A DNA stretch of 6,771 nt from Candidatus Kaiserbacteria bacterium (GCA_011052355.1 DRJB01000048.1:1-6771); one strand, 5' to 3'; counted from the stretch's first letter, positions 1 to 5,556 are shown. Notes: generated from the sequence alone by a model not told the origin. Numbers and translations are program-made.

Positions 1-738
1 CGTGCGTTTCGTCTGTGGCTTAATCGTCAGCCCGGAACTTCGGGTGCGCTGAAGCGTCGCACACAAAATTACTATCTTATCGCGCTTCGCGTTTTCTTAA
101 AATTTCTTCACCGGCGCGGTGTTCCCTGCTTATCACCCGAGCGCATTGAGCTTGCAAAATTGCCGGAGCGCTCTCTTGATTTGATAACCCCGGCGGAATT
201 AACTCGCCTTTTGAGCGCGCCACGTGGAACCGATGAAAAAAGTCTTCGCGACAAGGCGATTTTGGAGCTTTTGTTTTCAACGGGTCTGCGTGTTTCCGAG
301 CTGTGCGCACTTGATGCCGATATTGATCTTTCTCGCGATGAGATTTCCGTTCGCGGGAAAGGAGACAAAGTGCGGGTGGTATTCCTTTCTTCTCTCGCAA
401 AAGAATCTGTTGCGTCATATCTGCGTGTACGCAAAGACATGGAAGAGGCACTTTTTGTAGGGCTTTCCATTGGTAAAAAGCACGGAGGGCGCATCACACC
501 GCGCTCTGTGGAGCGCATAATAAAAGAATGTGCCGTGCGCGCCGGACTTACAAAGAAAGTAACGCCACACGTATTGCGCCACAGTTTTGCGACCGACCTT
601 CTTTCAAATGGCGCTGACCTGCGAAGTGTGCAGGCTCTTCTGGGACATGCAAACATCACCACCACGCAGATTTATACACATGTAACCGATGCGCACCTGC
701 GAGAAGTGCATAAGAAATTTCACAGCAAACGCCACTAA
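1..738 (+). CDS. Tyrosine recombinase, XerC/XerD family (5' end outside the window)
   Basis: Site-specific recombinase of the phage-integrase family. Xer proteins resolve chromosome dimers at dif by forming a phosphotyrosyl intermediate. The frame is open from base 1, so the true start lies upstream; 245 residues are visible of a family that is usually about 300. The first ~45 visible residues fit the end of the N-terminal SAM-like core-binding domain. The catalytic domain follows with all key residues: Arg97 in STGLRVSE, Lys120 in RGKGDK, His190 and Arg193 in HVLRH, His216 in LLGHA, and the nucleophile Tyr225 in TTQIYTHV. The even spacing and intact motifs point to a housekeeping Xer rather than a phage integrase, but XerC and XerD cannot be separated here. 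It is followed 28 bases later by the exonuclease III gene on the same strand, which has its own promoter-like box. The family call is very secure. Confidence 0.95.
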   Translation, partial: RAFRLWLNRQPGTSGALKRRTQNYYLIALRVFLKFLHRRGVPCLSPERIELAKLPERSLDLITPAELTRLLSAPRGTDEKSLRDKAILELLFSTGLRVSELCALDADIDLSRDEISVRGKGDKVRVVFLSSLAKESVASYLRVRKDMEEALFVGLSIGKKHGGRITPRSVERIIKECAVRAGLTKKVTPHVLRHSFATDLLSNGADLRSVQALLGHANITTTQIYTHVTDAHLREVHKKFHSKRH

Positions 739-749
739 GCCACATTGTT

Positions 750-758
750 TGGTATAGT
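750..758 (+). promoter_or_regulatory. Extended -10 promoter of the exonuclease III gene
   Basis: TGGTATAGT is an extended -10 element (TG, one base, then TATAGT). It sits in the 28-base gap after the recombinase stop codon. The hexamer ends 8 bases before the ATG at 767, so transcription should begin at or next to the start codon and give a leaderless mRNA. No convincing -35 box is visible. Inferred from sequence only. Confidence 0.55.
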
Positions 759-766
759 ATGTAGAT

Positions 767-1531
767 ATGCGTATTGTTTCTTGGAATGTAAACGGGTTGC
801 GTGCGGTTGCCCGAAATAACAACTGGGTTCCCTTCCTGCAGGCGACCAAGCCGGATATATTTCTTCTTCAAGAAACAAAAGCAAGCCCCGAGCAACTGCC
901 CGATGAGGTGCGTGAATGTGGTGGTTTTTCCTCTTTCTTTTCCTCTTCTCAAGTGCGCAAAGGATACAGCGGTGTGGCACTGTATTCCAAACAAGAACCG
1001 CTTTCCGTTTTATATGGCATGGGTATAAAAGAGTTTGATCAAGAAGGGCGCATTATTGCCGGTGAATATGAAGACTTCTGGCTATTGGGCGTGTATTTTC
1101 CCAACGGCGGACGCGGGCAAGACCGTCTGGAATATAAGTTGCGCTTCTATGATGCGTTTTTACAATTCATAGAAAAACTGCGTCAACAAAAGCCCGTCAT
1201 TTTTTGCGGTGATGTAAACACCGCTCATGAAGAAATTGATCTCGCGTGTCCCAAAGAAAATGAAAATAACACCGGCTTCCTTCCCGAGGAGCGAGCATGG
1301 TTAGACGAAGTTATTCGTGCTGGTTATATTGATACATTCAGAGATAAGTTTCCAAAGAGTACCGGAGCGTATTCTTATTGGGATATGAGAACAAGAGCTC
1401 GCGACAGAAATATTGGTTGGAGATTTGATTATTTTTTTGCATCAAATGAAATTGCACGCCGTATAAAAAGCGCACACATTCATGCGGACGTGTATGGTTC
1501 GGACCATGCACCGGTGTCAATAACGCTATAA
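767..1531 (+). CDS. xth: Exodeoxyribonuclease III / AP endonuclease
   Basis: Mg-dependent endonuclease/exonuclease/phosphatase-fold enzyme of base-excision repair. It cleaves abasic sites and removes 3' blocking groups and nucleotides from duplex DNA. The 254-residue length fits the ExoIII family (about 250-270). Motifs run in the usual order: MRIVSWNVNGLRA with metal/phosphate ligand Asn7, LQETK with Glu36, GVYFPNGG with Tyr110, CGDVNTAHEEIDL with Asp149 and Asn151, WRFDYFFAS with Asp221, and the terminal GSDHAPV with Asp246 and His247. All ExoIII catalytic positions are therefore present. The ATG at 767 is chosen because the ExoIII N-terminal motif starts right there and an extended -10 lies just upstream. 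There is no Shine-Dalgarno sequence. The stop codon overlaps the first TAAAGGACA copy of the downstream DnaA-box region. It converges with the cca gene across the intergenic region. Confidence 0.96.
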   Translation: MRIVSWNVNGLRAVARNNNWVPFLQATKPDIFLLQETKASPEQLPDEVRECGGFSSFFSSSQVRKGYSGVALYSKQEPLSVLYGMGIKEFDQEGRIIAGEYEDFWLLGVYFPNGGRGQDRLEYKLRFYDAFLQFIEKLRQQKPVIFCGDVNTAHEEIDLACPKENENNTGFLPEERAWLDEVIRAGYIDTFRDKFPKSTGAYSYWDMRTRARDRNIGWRFDYFFASNEIARRIKSAHIHADVYGSDHAPVSITL

Positions 1532-1540
1532 AGGACACCA

Positions 1541-1572
1541 TAAAGGACAGTTATCCACATACCTGTCCTTTA
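1541..1572. repeat. Inverted repeat TAAAGGACAG with a DnaA box in the loop
   Basis: The 10-base arms TAAAGGACAG (1541-1550) and CTGTCCTTTA (1563-1572) are perfectly complementary around a 12-base spacer that contains the consensus DnaA box TTATCCACA (1551-1559). A further direct copy, TAAAGGACA, is at 1529-1537 and overlaps the xth stop codon. As RNA it could act as a weak terminator for xth, but no T-run follows. The same 9-mer recurs beside the DnaA boxes at 5038-5067, which favours a protein-binding role. Confidence 0.6.
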
Positions 1573-1819
1573 CACATGTCCGATAGGAACATACCATAGT
1601 AAATGGACAAGTTAGTTCTTTGATAGTTCTTTAAAAGTTTCTGCATTTTAAAAGTGCGCCAATCGCCGTGGACGAATTCCACCGAGAAAAATAAAGGCAC
1701 ACTGTAAAATGCAAAAACATAAAAAAATAAAAACCACCAAATTATCCCCAGCGGATCTATCCAAAAAATAAGCCCCCAATCTAAATTTTTTGATCTGCAC
1801 ACATGGTGGTTTTTTATAT

Positions 1820-1844
1820 TATATTGAAGTTTAACTTCAATATA
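1820..1844. repeat. 25-bp palindrome with GAAGTTTAACTTC core
   Basis: Perfect inverted repeat with 12-base arms (1820-1831 and 1833-1844) around a single T, with core TTGAAGTTTAACTTCAA. The same core with a central A occurs at 2226-2242. A diverged copy of equal length, TTGAAATTAGGCTTCAA, lies near 1879-1895. On the minus strand a TATAAT (1823-1818) overlaps its edge. It could be a dimeric repressor operator or a structural repeat; nothing in the window identifies a binding protein. Confidence 0.6.
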
Positions 1845-1982
1845 CTTCAGCATATTTTTATCCCTCCTGTGTCTGTATTGAAATTAGGCTTCAATCAAAG
1901 GCGTGGAGATTTAACCTTCACACCCTCCACCCTGATTGAATGTTAACTTTAGTCCATGGTATTAACACACAACAGTGTGCCA

Positions 1983-1994
1983 TTTCACGTGAAA
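1983..1994. promoter_or_regulatory. parS-like site 1
   Basis: Perfect palindrome TTTCACGTGAAA, the inner 12 bases of the widely conserved bacterial parS consensus TGTTTCACGTGAAACA bound by ParB. Here it extends to ATTTCACGTGAAAT (1982-1995). The outer TG/CA of the classical site is not kept. Confidence 0.7.
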
Positions 1995-2074
1995 TAACGG
2001 AGCGTGAGCACAGCAGGCATTATTCTTCCTTTATCGTCCTATCGTGTATGGAAGTTATCCTCTATGCATCGCTA

Positions 2075-2086
2075 TTTCACGTGAAA
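2075..2086. promoter_or_regulatory. parS-like site 2
   Basis: Perfect TTTCACGTGAAA, 92 bases after site 1 start to start. Its left flank CTA is shared with sites 3 and 4, giving a local form CTATTTCACGTGAAAW. Confidence 0.7.
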
Positions 2087-2213
2087 AGCTAGTGCAGGTG
2101 CATGAAGGTGCGAAGGTTAAACTTCCCACACTGTACTGTAGAATATGGCCACGCCAGAGATTGAGGACTAATCTCAACCCATAGTGCGACGCCAATACAC
2201 CACATTTTATCTT

Positions 2214-2254
2214 GCGAAGCCGGTATTGAAGTTAAACTTCAATACCGGCTTCGC
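2214..2254. repeat. 41-bp perfect palindrome with GAAGTTAAACTTC core
   Basis: The 20-base arms (2214-2233 and 2235-2254) are perfectly complementary around a single A at 2234. The inner part is the TTGAAGTTAAACTTCAA motif also seen at 1824-1840. The outer part adds GCGAAGCCGGTA and its complement. It lies 40 bases past the cca stop codon and could act as a factor-dependent or bidirectional terminator. Neither side has a T-run, so a classical intrinsic terminator is not supported. Confidence 0.65.
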
Positions 2255-2280
2255 TCTCAATACACACCGCACAATTTCTA

Positions 2281-2292
2281 TTTCACGTGAAA
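2281..2292. promoter_or_regulatory. parS-like site 3
   Basis: Perfect TTTCACGTGAAA, extended to ATTTCACGTGAAAT (2280-2293). It ends two bases before the stop codon of the minus-strand cca gene. Confidence 0.7.
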
Positions 2293-2294
2293 TG

Positions 2295-3758
2295 CTACTG
2301 AACGTGATATTTATCCATAATATTTTTTATTTCCCGACCTTCTCTCTTTTCACGTTCAGTCTTCCCGGCTTCTCCAAGTTTTCTCAAATCGTCATCAGAA
2401 AGGCTAATAAGCTCATTCACCCTGGAATCCAAATACTCACGAGAGTTTTTCTTTGGGTCATCAAGCACCTCTTCAAGAAGTGAGTTCAATATCCACCCAA
2501 TTCGCGGACCAGCTTTCACGTGGAACTCGTCCATAAGAATTGTTCCGTTTATTTTTAGCATTTTAACCGATATCGGGTCTCTGAGTGCCTGTTCAACCAT
2601 GGCTTTATATTTTCTAAACCTAAACGGTTGTTCCTTCGGTCTGCCAGTTCCCACGCGGTCGCATATGCGCAGATTAAGTAAATCCCATACATTTTCTTCT
2701 CCAACATTACTTATAATACGTCTAACCGCAGAAAGAGTTATTTTATCAGGGTCAGAGAAAAACATATGCCAGCGTACCAGTTTTACCACCCTTTCTACTA
2801 TTTCACGTGAAAAACGCAACTCTTTGAGTGCATGCTCAGTTACACGTGAACCAACTACATCATGGCCATAGAATGTCCACTCTTGTTTTTCCTCTGACCA
2901 TCGCCTGGTTTTTGGTTTTGCAACATCATGGAAAAGCCCAGCAAGACGCATTTCCAATGTCCACTTCTTATCTGCGGCATGTTGCATGGTGCGCATCAAG
3001 TGTTCAAAAACATCAAATGAGTGGGCGTGGTTTTGCGCAACATCAATTCCTTGTACAATGTCCGGGACTATATATTTCAAAATATCAAGTTTTGCCGCAA
3101 GCATGAGGGCAACAACCGGTTGGTCTGATTGTAAAATACGCACCAACTCATCTCGTATGCGCTCCTTGGAAACATGCTGAAGTACGTGGGATTTTTTTTG
3201 TATCGCCTCTGCCGTTTCCGTATCAAGCGCAAAGTTAAGCTCTGCCACAAAACGCAATGCGCGCATAAGTCGCAGACCGTCTTCTTCAAAACGGTCTTGG
3301 GCGATACCAACCGCGCGGATGACATGTCTTTTAAGGTCATCATGTCCTTTATAAGGATCTACTATTTGTCCTTTAGAGCTATCATAGGCAATTGCGTTTA
3401 TGGTGAAGTCTCTGCGTGCCAAGTCTTCCTCTATGGACTCACTAAATGAAACCGAATCTGGACGGCGCTTATCGCTGTATGCTGACTCTGTGCGATAGGG
3501 GGTTACTTCCACTATCTTGAGATTTTTATCTTCTGTATCAAGTACGACGCCGACCGTACCGAATTCATTCGTATAAAATGTTTCCTCAAACATGCCCTGA
3601 ATTTCATCCGGCTTTGCGTTGGTTGTAACGTCCCAGTCTTTTGGTTTTCTGCCAATGACAAGGTCGCGCACGCAACCGCCAACAAGGTATGCCTCATGCC
3701 CGTGCTTTTGCAGGGTATCAATAACTGATTGTATTTCTTTTGGAATGGGATATGTCAT
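2295..3758 (-). CDS. cca: CCA tRNA nucleotidyltransferase with HD domain
   Basis: Class II nucleotidyltransferase that builds or repairs the 3' CCA end of tRNAs from CTP and ATP in the cytoplasm. The protein has 487 residues. Head domain: LVGGCVRD (25-32), catalytic DWD (Asp41, Asp43), and RRDFTINA (115-122). Neck: nucleotide-selection and body motifs RLMRALRF (163-170) and KERIRDE (198-204). An HD-type domain follows, with HD at 277-278, HD at 299-300 and WH at 330-331; in this family such domains can remove 2',3'-cyclic or terminal phosphates. The ATG at 3758 is preferred over upstream in-frame ATGs because the conserved domain begins about 20 residues in and a TACTAT box lies 6 bases upstream. 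The longer reading frame runs through the antisense of tRNA-Arg and is artefactual. At least one perfect parS core (2801-2812) is embedded in the coding sequence. It is divergent from tRNA-Arg, which lacks an encoded CCA. Confidence 0.95.
   Translation of the reverse strand: MTYPIPKEIQSVIDTLQKHGHEAYLVGGCVRDLVIGRKPKDWDVTTNAKPDEIQGMFEETFYTNEFGTVGVVLDTEDKNLKIVEVTPYRTESAYSDKRRPDSVSFSESIEEDLARRDFTINAIAYDSSKGQIVDPYKGHDDLKRHVIRAVGIAQDRFEEDGLRLMRALRFVAELNFALDTETAEAIQKKSHVLQHVSKERIRDELVRILQSDQPVVALMLAAKLDILKYIVPDIVQGIDVAQNHAHSFDVFEHLMRTMQHAADKKWTLEMRLAGLFHDVAKPKTRRWSEEKQEWTFYGHDVVGSRVTEHALKELRFSREIVERVVKLVRWHMFFSDPDKITLSAVRRIISNVGEENVWDLLNLRICDRVGTGRPKEQPFRFRKYKAMVEQALRDPISVKMLKINGTILMDEFHVKAGPRIGWILNSLLEEVLDDPKKNSREYLDSRVNELISLSDDDLRKLGEAGKTEREKREGREIKNIMDKYHVQ
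2801..2812. promoter_or_regulatory. parS-like site 4, inside the cca coding sequence
   Basis: Perfect TTTCACGTGAAA with the CTA left flank of sites 2 and 3. It encodes part of a Phe-Ser-Arg-Glu-Ile stretch of Cca, so the protein tolerates the site. Weaker relatives lie nearby at 2514-2525 (TTTCACGTGGAA, one mismatch) and 2840-2851 (TTACACGTGAAC, two mismatches). Confidence 0.65.
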
Positions 3759-3764
3759 AGGTGT

Positions 3765-3770
3765 ATAGTA
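3765..3770 (-). promoter_or_regulatory. -10 box of the cca gene
   Basis: TACTAT on the minus strand, 6 bases before the ATG at 3758. This is the same geometry as upstream of xth and yraN and predicts a leaderless transcript. No -35 box or Shine-Dalgarno motif is visible. Confidence 0.45.
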
Positions 3771-3804
3771 ATACATAATGGCATTTTTCGCAGGGATGCA
3801 GTAG

Positions 3805-3810
3805 TATAAA
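3805..3810 (+). promoter_or_regulatory. -10 box of tRNA-Arg
   Basis: TATAAA, 7 bases before the first base of the tRNA, so transcription would start almost at the mature 5' end. The 59-base gap between the cca start and the tRNA thus holds two divergent promoters. The -35 element is not recognisable. Confidence 0.45.
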
Positions 3811-3817
3811 ACATGTT

Positions 3818-3889
3818 GCCCTCGTGGTGAAATGGATATCACATCAGTCTTCGGAACTGACGTTCCAGGTTCGAGCCCTGGCGGGGGCA
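3818..3889 (+). tRNA. tRNA-Arg (anticodon UCG)
   Basis: Full cloverleaf of 72 bases. The acceptor stem GCCCTCG pairs with CGGGGGC (one G-U). The D arm contains TGGTGAAATGGATATCAC. The anticodon stem TCAGT/ACTGA encloses loop CTTCGGA with anticodon TCG at 3851-3853. The T stem CCAGG/CCTGG encloses loop TTCGAGC. The discriminator is A3889. The next bases are CCCA, not CCA, so the 3' end must be matured and extended by the Cca enzyme encoded next door. It should read CGA and, by wobble, CGG codons. Confidence 0.95.
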
Positions 3890-4037
3890 CCCAAACAGTA
3901 GTCCGCATAGAATTTCTGGTTGATTTCTTTAAACACAACGCAAGAGAAACGCACAAAGAGTTTTATAGATAATTCAATAGAGTAACAATACTTATTATTT
4001 TATGCACGGAGTAATTATTTGTTAATTGATTAATTCA

Positions 4038-4709
4038 ATGAATGAACCACACGAAAAAATTGTATATTTTGTGCGTCACGGACAAAGCGAAGGAAATATT
4101 TCTCCGGTCTTTCAGGCGTCGGATTCTTCACTGACGGAGCTTGGGAAAAAACAAGCAAAGGAAATAGCAGGCCGTATAGCGAAACTCTCATTTGAGGGGC
4201 TGATTGCCAGTCCGTTTGAGCGGGCAAAACAAACAGCGATAGCAATCACCAATACAACGGGTAAAAAAGTGGAATACTCGGAGCTTTTTGTTGAGCGAAT
4301 TAAGCCGACAAACGTTTGCGGGAAGCTGTACACAGATGAGAAAGCGGGTGCACTGTGGAAAGTATGGAAGAAGAGTTTGTATGCTCCCGGCTTAAGAGTT
4401 GAAGATGGGGAAAATTATGATGACATTATTGGGCGGGCAGACAATGCTTTGGATTTTCTAAAAAACCAAAAAGGAGATGTGGTGGTGGTAACCCATGGGT
4501 TTTTTCTCCAGACAATTGTTGCGCGTGCAATTCTGGGCGACGCCTTAACACCGGATATATTTAAGAATTTTCAGACGCACCTGCAAATGGAAAATACGGG
4601 ACTTACGGTATTAAAGTATAAGTATAATGAAAATAGGTATAGCGAAGACGAGGAGAGGTTTGCGTGGCGATTGTGGATTTATAACGACCATGCTCATTTG
4701 GCTGATTAG
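4038..4709 (+). CDS. Histidine phosphatase family protein (phosphoglycerate mutase-like)
   Basis: Member of the histidine phosphatase superfamily, which moves phosphoryl groups through a phosphohistidine; substrates range from 3-phosphoglycerate to sugar phosphates and nucleotides and cannot be told here. The 223 residues match the usual 200-230. FVRHGQSEGN carries the phospho-acceptor His14 with Arg13. ASPFERAKQTA supplies the phosphate-binding Arg62. Glu86 in LFVERIKP is the likely acid. VVVTHGFF holds the second catalytic His153. The C-terminal WRLWIYNDHAHL is unusual compared with classical GpmB, and I associate it with CPR members. The ATG at 4038 is chosen over the in-frame TTG at 4026 because it gives the common short N-terminus. 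There is no Shine-Dalgarno; AT-rich -10-like sequences around 4012-4028 are too degenerate to choose between. It stands alone between tRNA-Arg and tRNA-Gly. Confidence 0.88.
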   Translation: MNEPHEKIVYFVRHGQSEGNISPVFQASDSSLTELGKKQAKEIAGRIAKLSFEGLIASPFERAKQTAIAITNTTGKKVEYSELFVERIKPTNVCGKLYTDEKAGALWKVWKKSLYAPGLRVEDGENYDDIIGRADNALDFLKNQKGDVVVVTHGFFLQTIVARAILGDALTPDIFKNFQTHLQMENTGLTVLKYKYNENRYSEDEERFAWRLWIYNDHAHLAD

Positions 4710-4858
4710 CAGGGGTTTTAGTTCTTAAAAGACCTTAATTATGGCATTTGATGGAAAGTGTTTCTGGTAATGATACACCGCTATGCATACAGTCTGTCGA
4801 GAAACACGTTGTTGAATGGACGCAGTGGTGTCGTCAGATATGTGTGCTACTGTGTTTG

Positions 4859-4867
4859 TGTTAGAAT
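4859..4867 (+). promoter_or_regulatory. Extended -10 promoter of tRNA-Gly
   Basis: TGTTAGAAT (TG, one base, TAGAAT) ends 11 bases before the tRNA starts at 4879. The same extended -10 type is seen before xth. The roughly 150 bases between the phosphatase gene and this box show no gene or clear terminator. Confidence 0.5.
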
Positions 4868-4878
4868 ATGTTTCGTAC

Positions 4879-4949
4879 GCGGATATGGTTTAGTGGTAAA
4901 ATGCGTCCTTGCCAAGGATGAGTCGGGAGTTCGATTCTCCCTATCCGCA
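4879..4949 (+). tRNA. tRNA-Gly (anticodon GCC)
   Basis: The 71-base cloverleaf has a perfect acceptor stem GCGGATA/TATCCGC. The anticodon stem CGTCC/GGATG encloses loop TTGCCAA with anticodon GCC at 4911-4913. The T arm is GGGAG-TTCGATT-CTCCC and the discriminator is A4949. It is followed by CAA, so CCA is not encoded. It reads GGC and GGU codons. Confidence 0.95.
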
Positions 4950-5037
4950 CAAAGAATAACAGGTAAACAGGGGAGCGTGTGCCGTCAATTTTTCTCAAAG
5001 ATATCGGTAATTTCACCCCCAAACGACATTTTCGGAC

Positions 5038-5067
5038 TGTGGATAAACATGTGGACAATGTGGATAA
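5038..5067. promoter_or_regulatory. Cluster of three DnaA-box-like sites
   Basis: TGTGGATAA at 5038-5046 and 5059-5067 are perfect DnaA boxes (reverse of TTATCCACA). TGTGGACAA at 5050-5058 differs at one base. All three have the same orientation with start spacings of 12 and 9 bases. They are followed at once by GTGTAAAGGACA (5068-5079) and then an AT-rich stretch (about 5090-5110). The cluster lies in the gap between tRNA-Gly and yraN and is a candidate DnaA-binding locus: an origin element, titration site or regulatory site. Confidence 0.6.
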
Positions 5068-5145
5068 GTGTAAAGGACATTGTTGTGTTTCCTATATAAA
5101 AAGTAGATATCTCGTGATCTGGAGCCATTTTTCTGTAGGTCAATG

Positions 5146-5151
5146 TATAAT
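5146..5151 (+). promoter_or_regulatory. Consensus -10 box of the yraN gene
   Basis: A perfect TATAAT, preceded directly by TG, ends 7 bases before the ATG at 5159. It is the best example in the window of a -10 box placed for leaderless transcription, and it decides the start codon of the downstream gene. No -35 box is evident. Confidence 0.6.
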
Positions 5152-5158
5152 AAAATAT

Positions 5159-5554
5159 ATGGACATTTCTCAATTGTCTCACAAAGAAGTTGGTGATTTG
5201 GGTGAGCGCATCGCAGCGGATTATTTGCGCCGAAACGGTTTTCGTATTGAAGGAAAGAATATCGCGAAGAAAACCGGAGAGCTTGATATTGTGGTGCGCA
5301 AGAGGAGGGTGCTCCATATCATAGAAGTGAAAAGCATGATGTGTAATGAGTTTCCGGTACCTCATCAGGAGGTGAACTCTTTTGATCCTGCGGAAAATCT
5401 GCATTCTTCAAAAATAAGAAAAGTGGTGCGTACCGGGCAGTGGTATATTTCTGAGCGAAAATGGGAAGGGGAGTGGCAGGTGGATGGAGTGCTGGTGTGG
5501 TTAAGGAGGCGTGATGGGGCTGCTCGAGTGCGATACCTACCGCAGATTGTATAA
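5159..5554 (+). CDS. yraN: YraN/UPF0102 family protein (restriction-endonuclease-like fold)
   Basis: Small protein of the UPF0102 family with a PD-(D/E)xK nuclease-like core. It is widespread in bacteria and its exact role is unsettled. The 131 residues fit the family (about 115-130). Visible motifs: LGERIAADYLRRNGF with Glu16, KNIAKKTGELDIVV with Glu41 and Asp43, HIIEVKSM with Glu56 and Lys58 (the core acid, acid, E-x-K set), and WQVDGVLVWL near the C-terminus. A segment at about 61-85 (CNEFPVPHQEVNSFDPAENLH) is longer than in typical YraN and resembles the form I know from Parcubacteria. The start at 5159 is preferred because of the TATAAT 7 bases upstream. An in-frame GTG at 4979 would add 60 residues encoded by the DnaA-box region and unlike the family. 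Confidence 0.9.
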   Translation: MDISQLSHKEVGDLGERIAADYLRRNGFRIEGKNIAKKTGELDIVVRKRRVLHIIEVKSMMCNEFPVPHQEVNSFDPAENLHSSKIRKVVRTGQWYISERKWEGEWQVDGVLVWLRRRDGAARVRYLPQIV

Positions 5555-5556
5555 TC

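Larger units (their letters stand above)
1532..2294. other. Intergenic region with DnaA boxes and parS-like sites, possibly origin-associated
   Basis: This 763-bp stretch between the convergent xth and cca genes holds no gene I can support. It contains a perfect DnaA box TTATCCACA (1551-1559) and a one-mismatch box TTATCCCCA (1742-1750). There are three perfect TTTCACGTGAAA palindromes (1983, 2075, 2281; the last ends at base 2292, just before the cca stop codon) and two GAAGTTNAACTTC palindromes with diverged relatives between them. An A-rich tract covers about 1690-1800. Clustered parS and DnaA boxes are typical of origin-proximal DNA in many bacteria. No dnaA, dnaN or parAB gene is visible in this window, and convergent flanking genes are not the usual oriC arrangement. 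An origin-linked segregation locus is therefore a better reading than a proven oriC. Confidence 0.5.

Noticed and set aside
215..228. CACGTG-containing sequence in the recombinase gene as a further parS site
   Set aside because: It reads GCCACGTGGAA and shares only the central hexamer, lacking the TTT/AAA flanks.
1551..1853. Minus-strand 100-aa frame with a hydrophobic middle in the intergenic region
   Set aside because: The hydrophobic part is what A-rich DNA gives when read on the opposite strand. Its start lies in the 1820-1844 palindrome and its stop in the DnaA box. A TATAAT at 1823-1818 before a GTG at 1802 keeps a small membrane protein barely possible, but no family match is visible.
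3759..3956. N-terminal extension of the cca reading frame
   Set aside because: The extra 66 residues are largely the antisense of tRNA-Arg (with the telltale PGLEPGTSVPKTD pattern). The conserved domain and the -10 box support the start at 3758.
4711..4733. Possible terminator after the phosphatase gene
   Set aside because: GGTTTTAGTTCTTAAAAGACC pairs only imperfectly with a bulge and has no T-run after it.
4758..5099. Plus-strand 113-aa frame through tRNA-Gly
   Set aside because: It reads straight through the tRNA and the DnaA boxes, with no family resemblance and no promoter in place.
4979..5158. GTG-started extension of yraN
   Set aside because: It would encode the DnaA-box region, shows no family similarity, and ignores the TATAAT 7 bases before the ATG at 5159.
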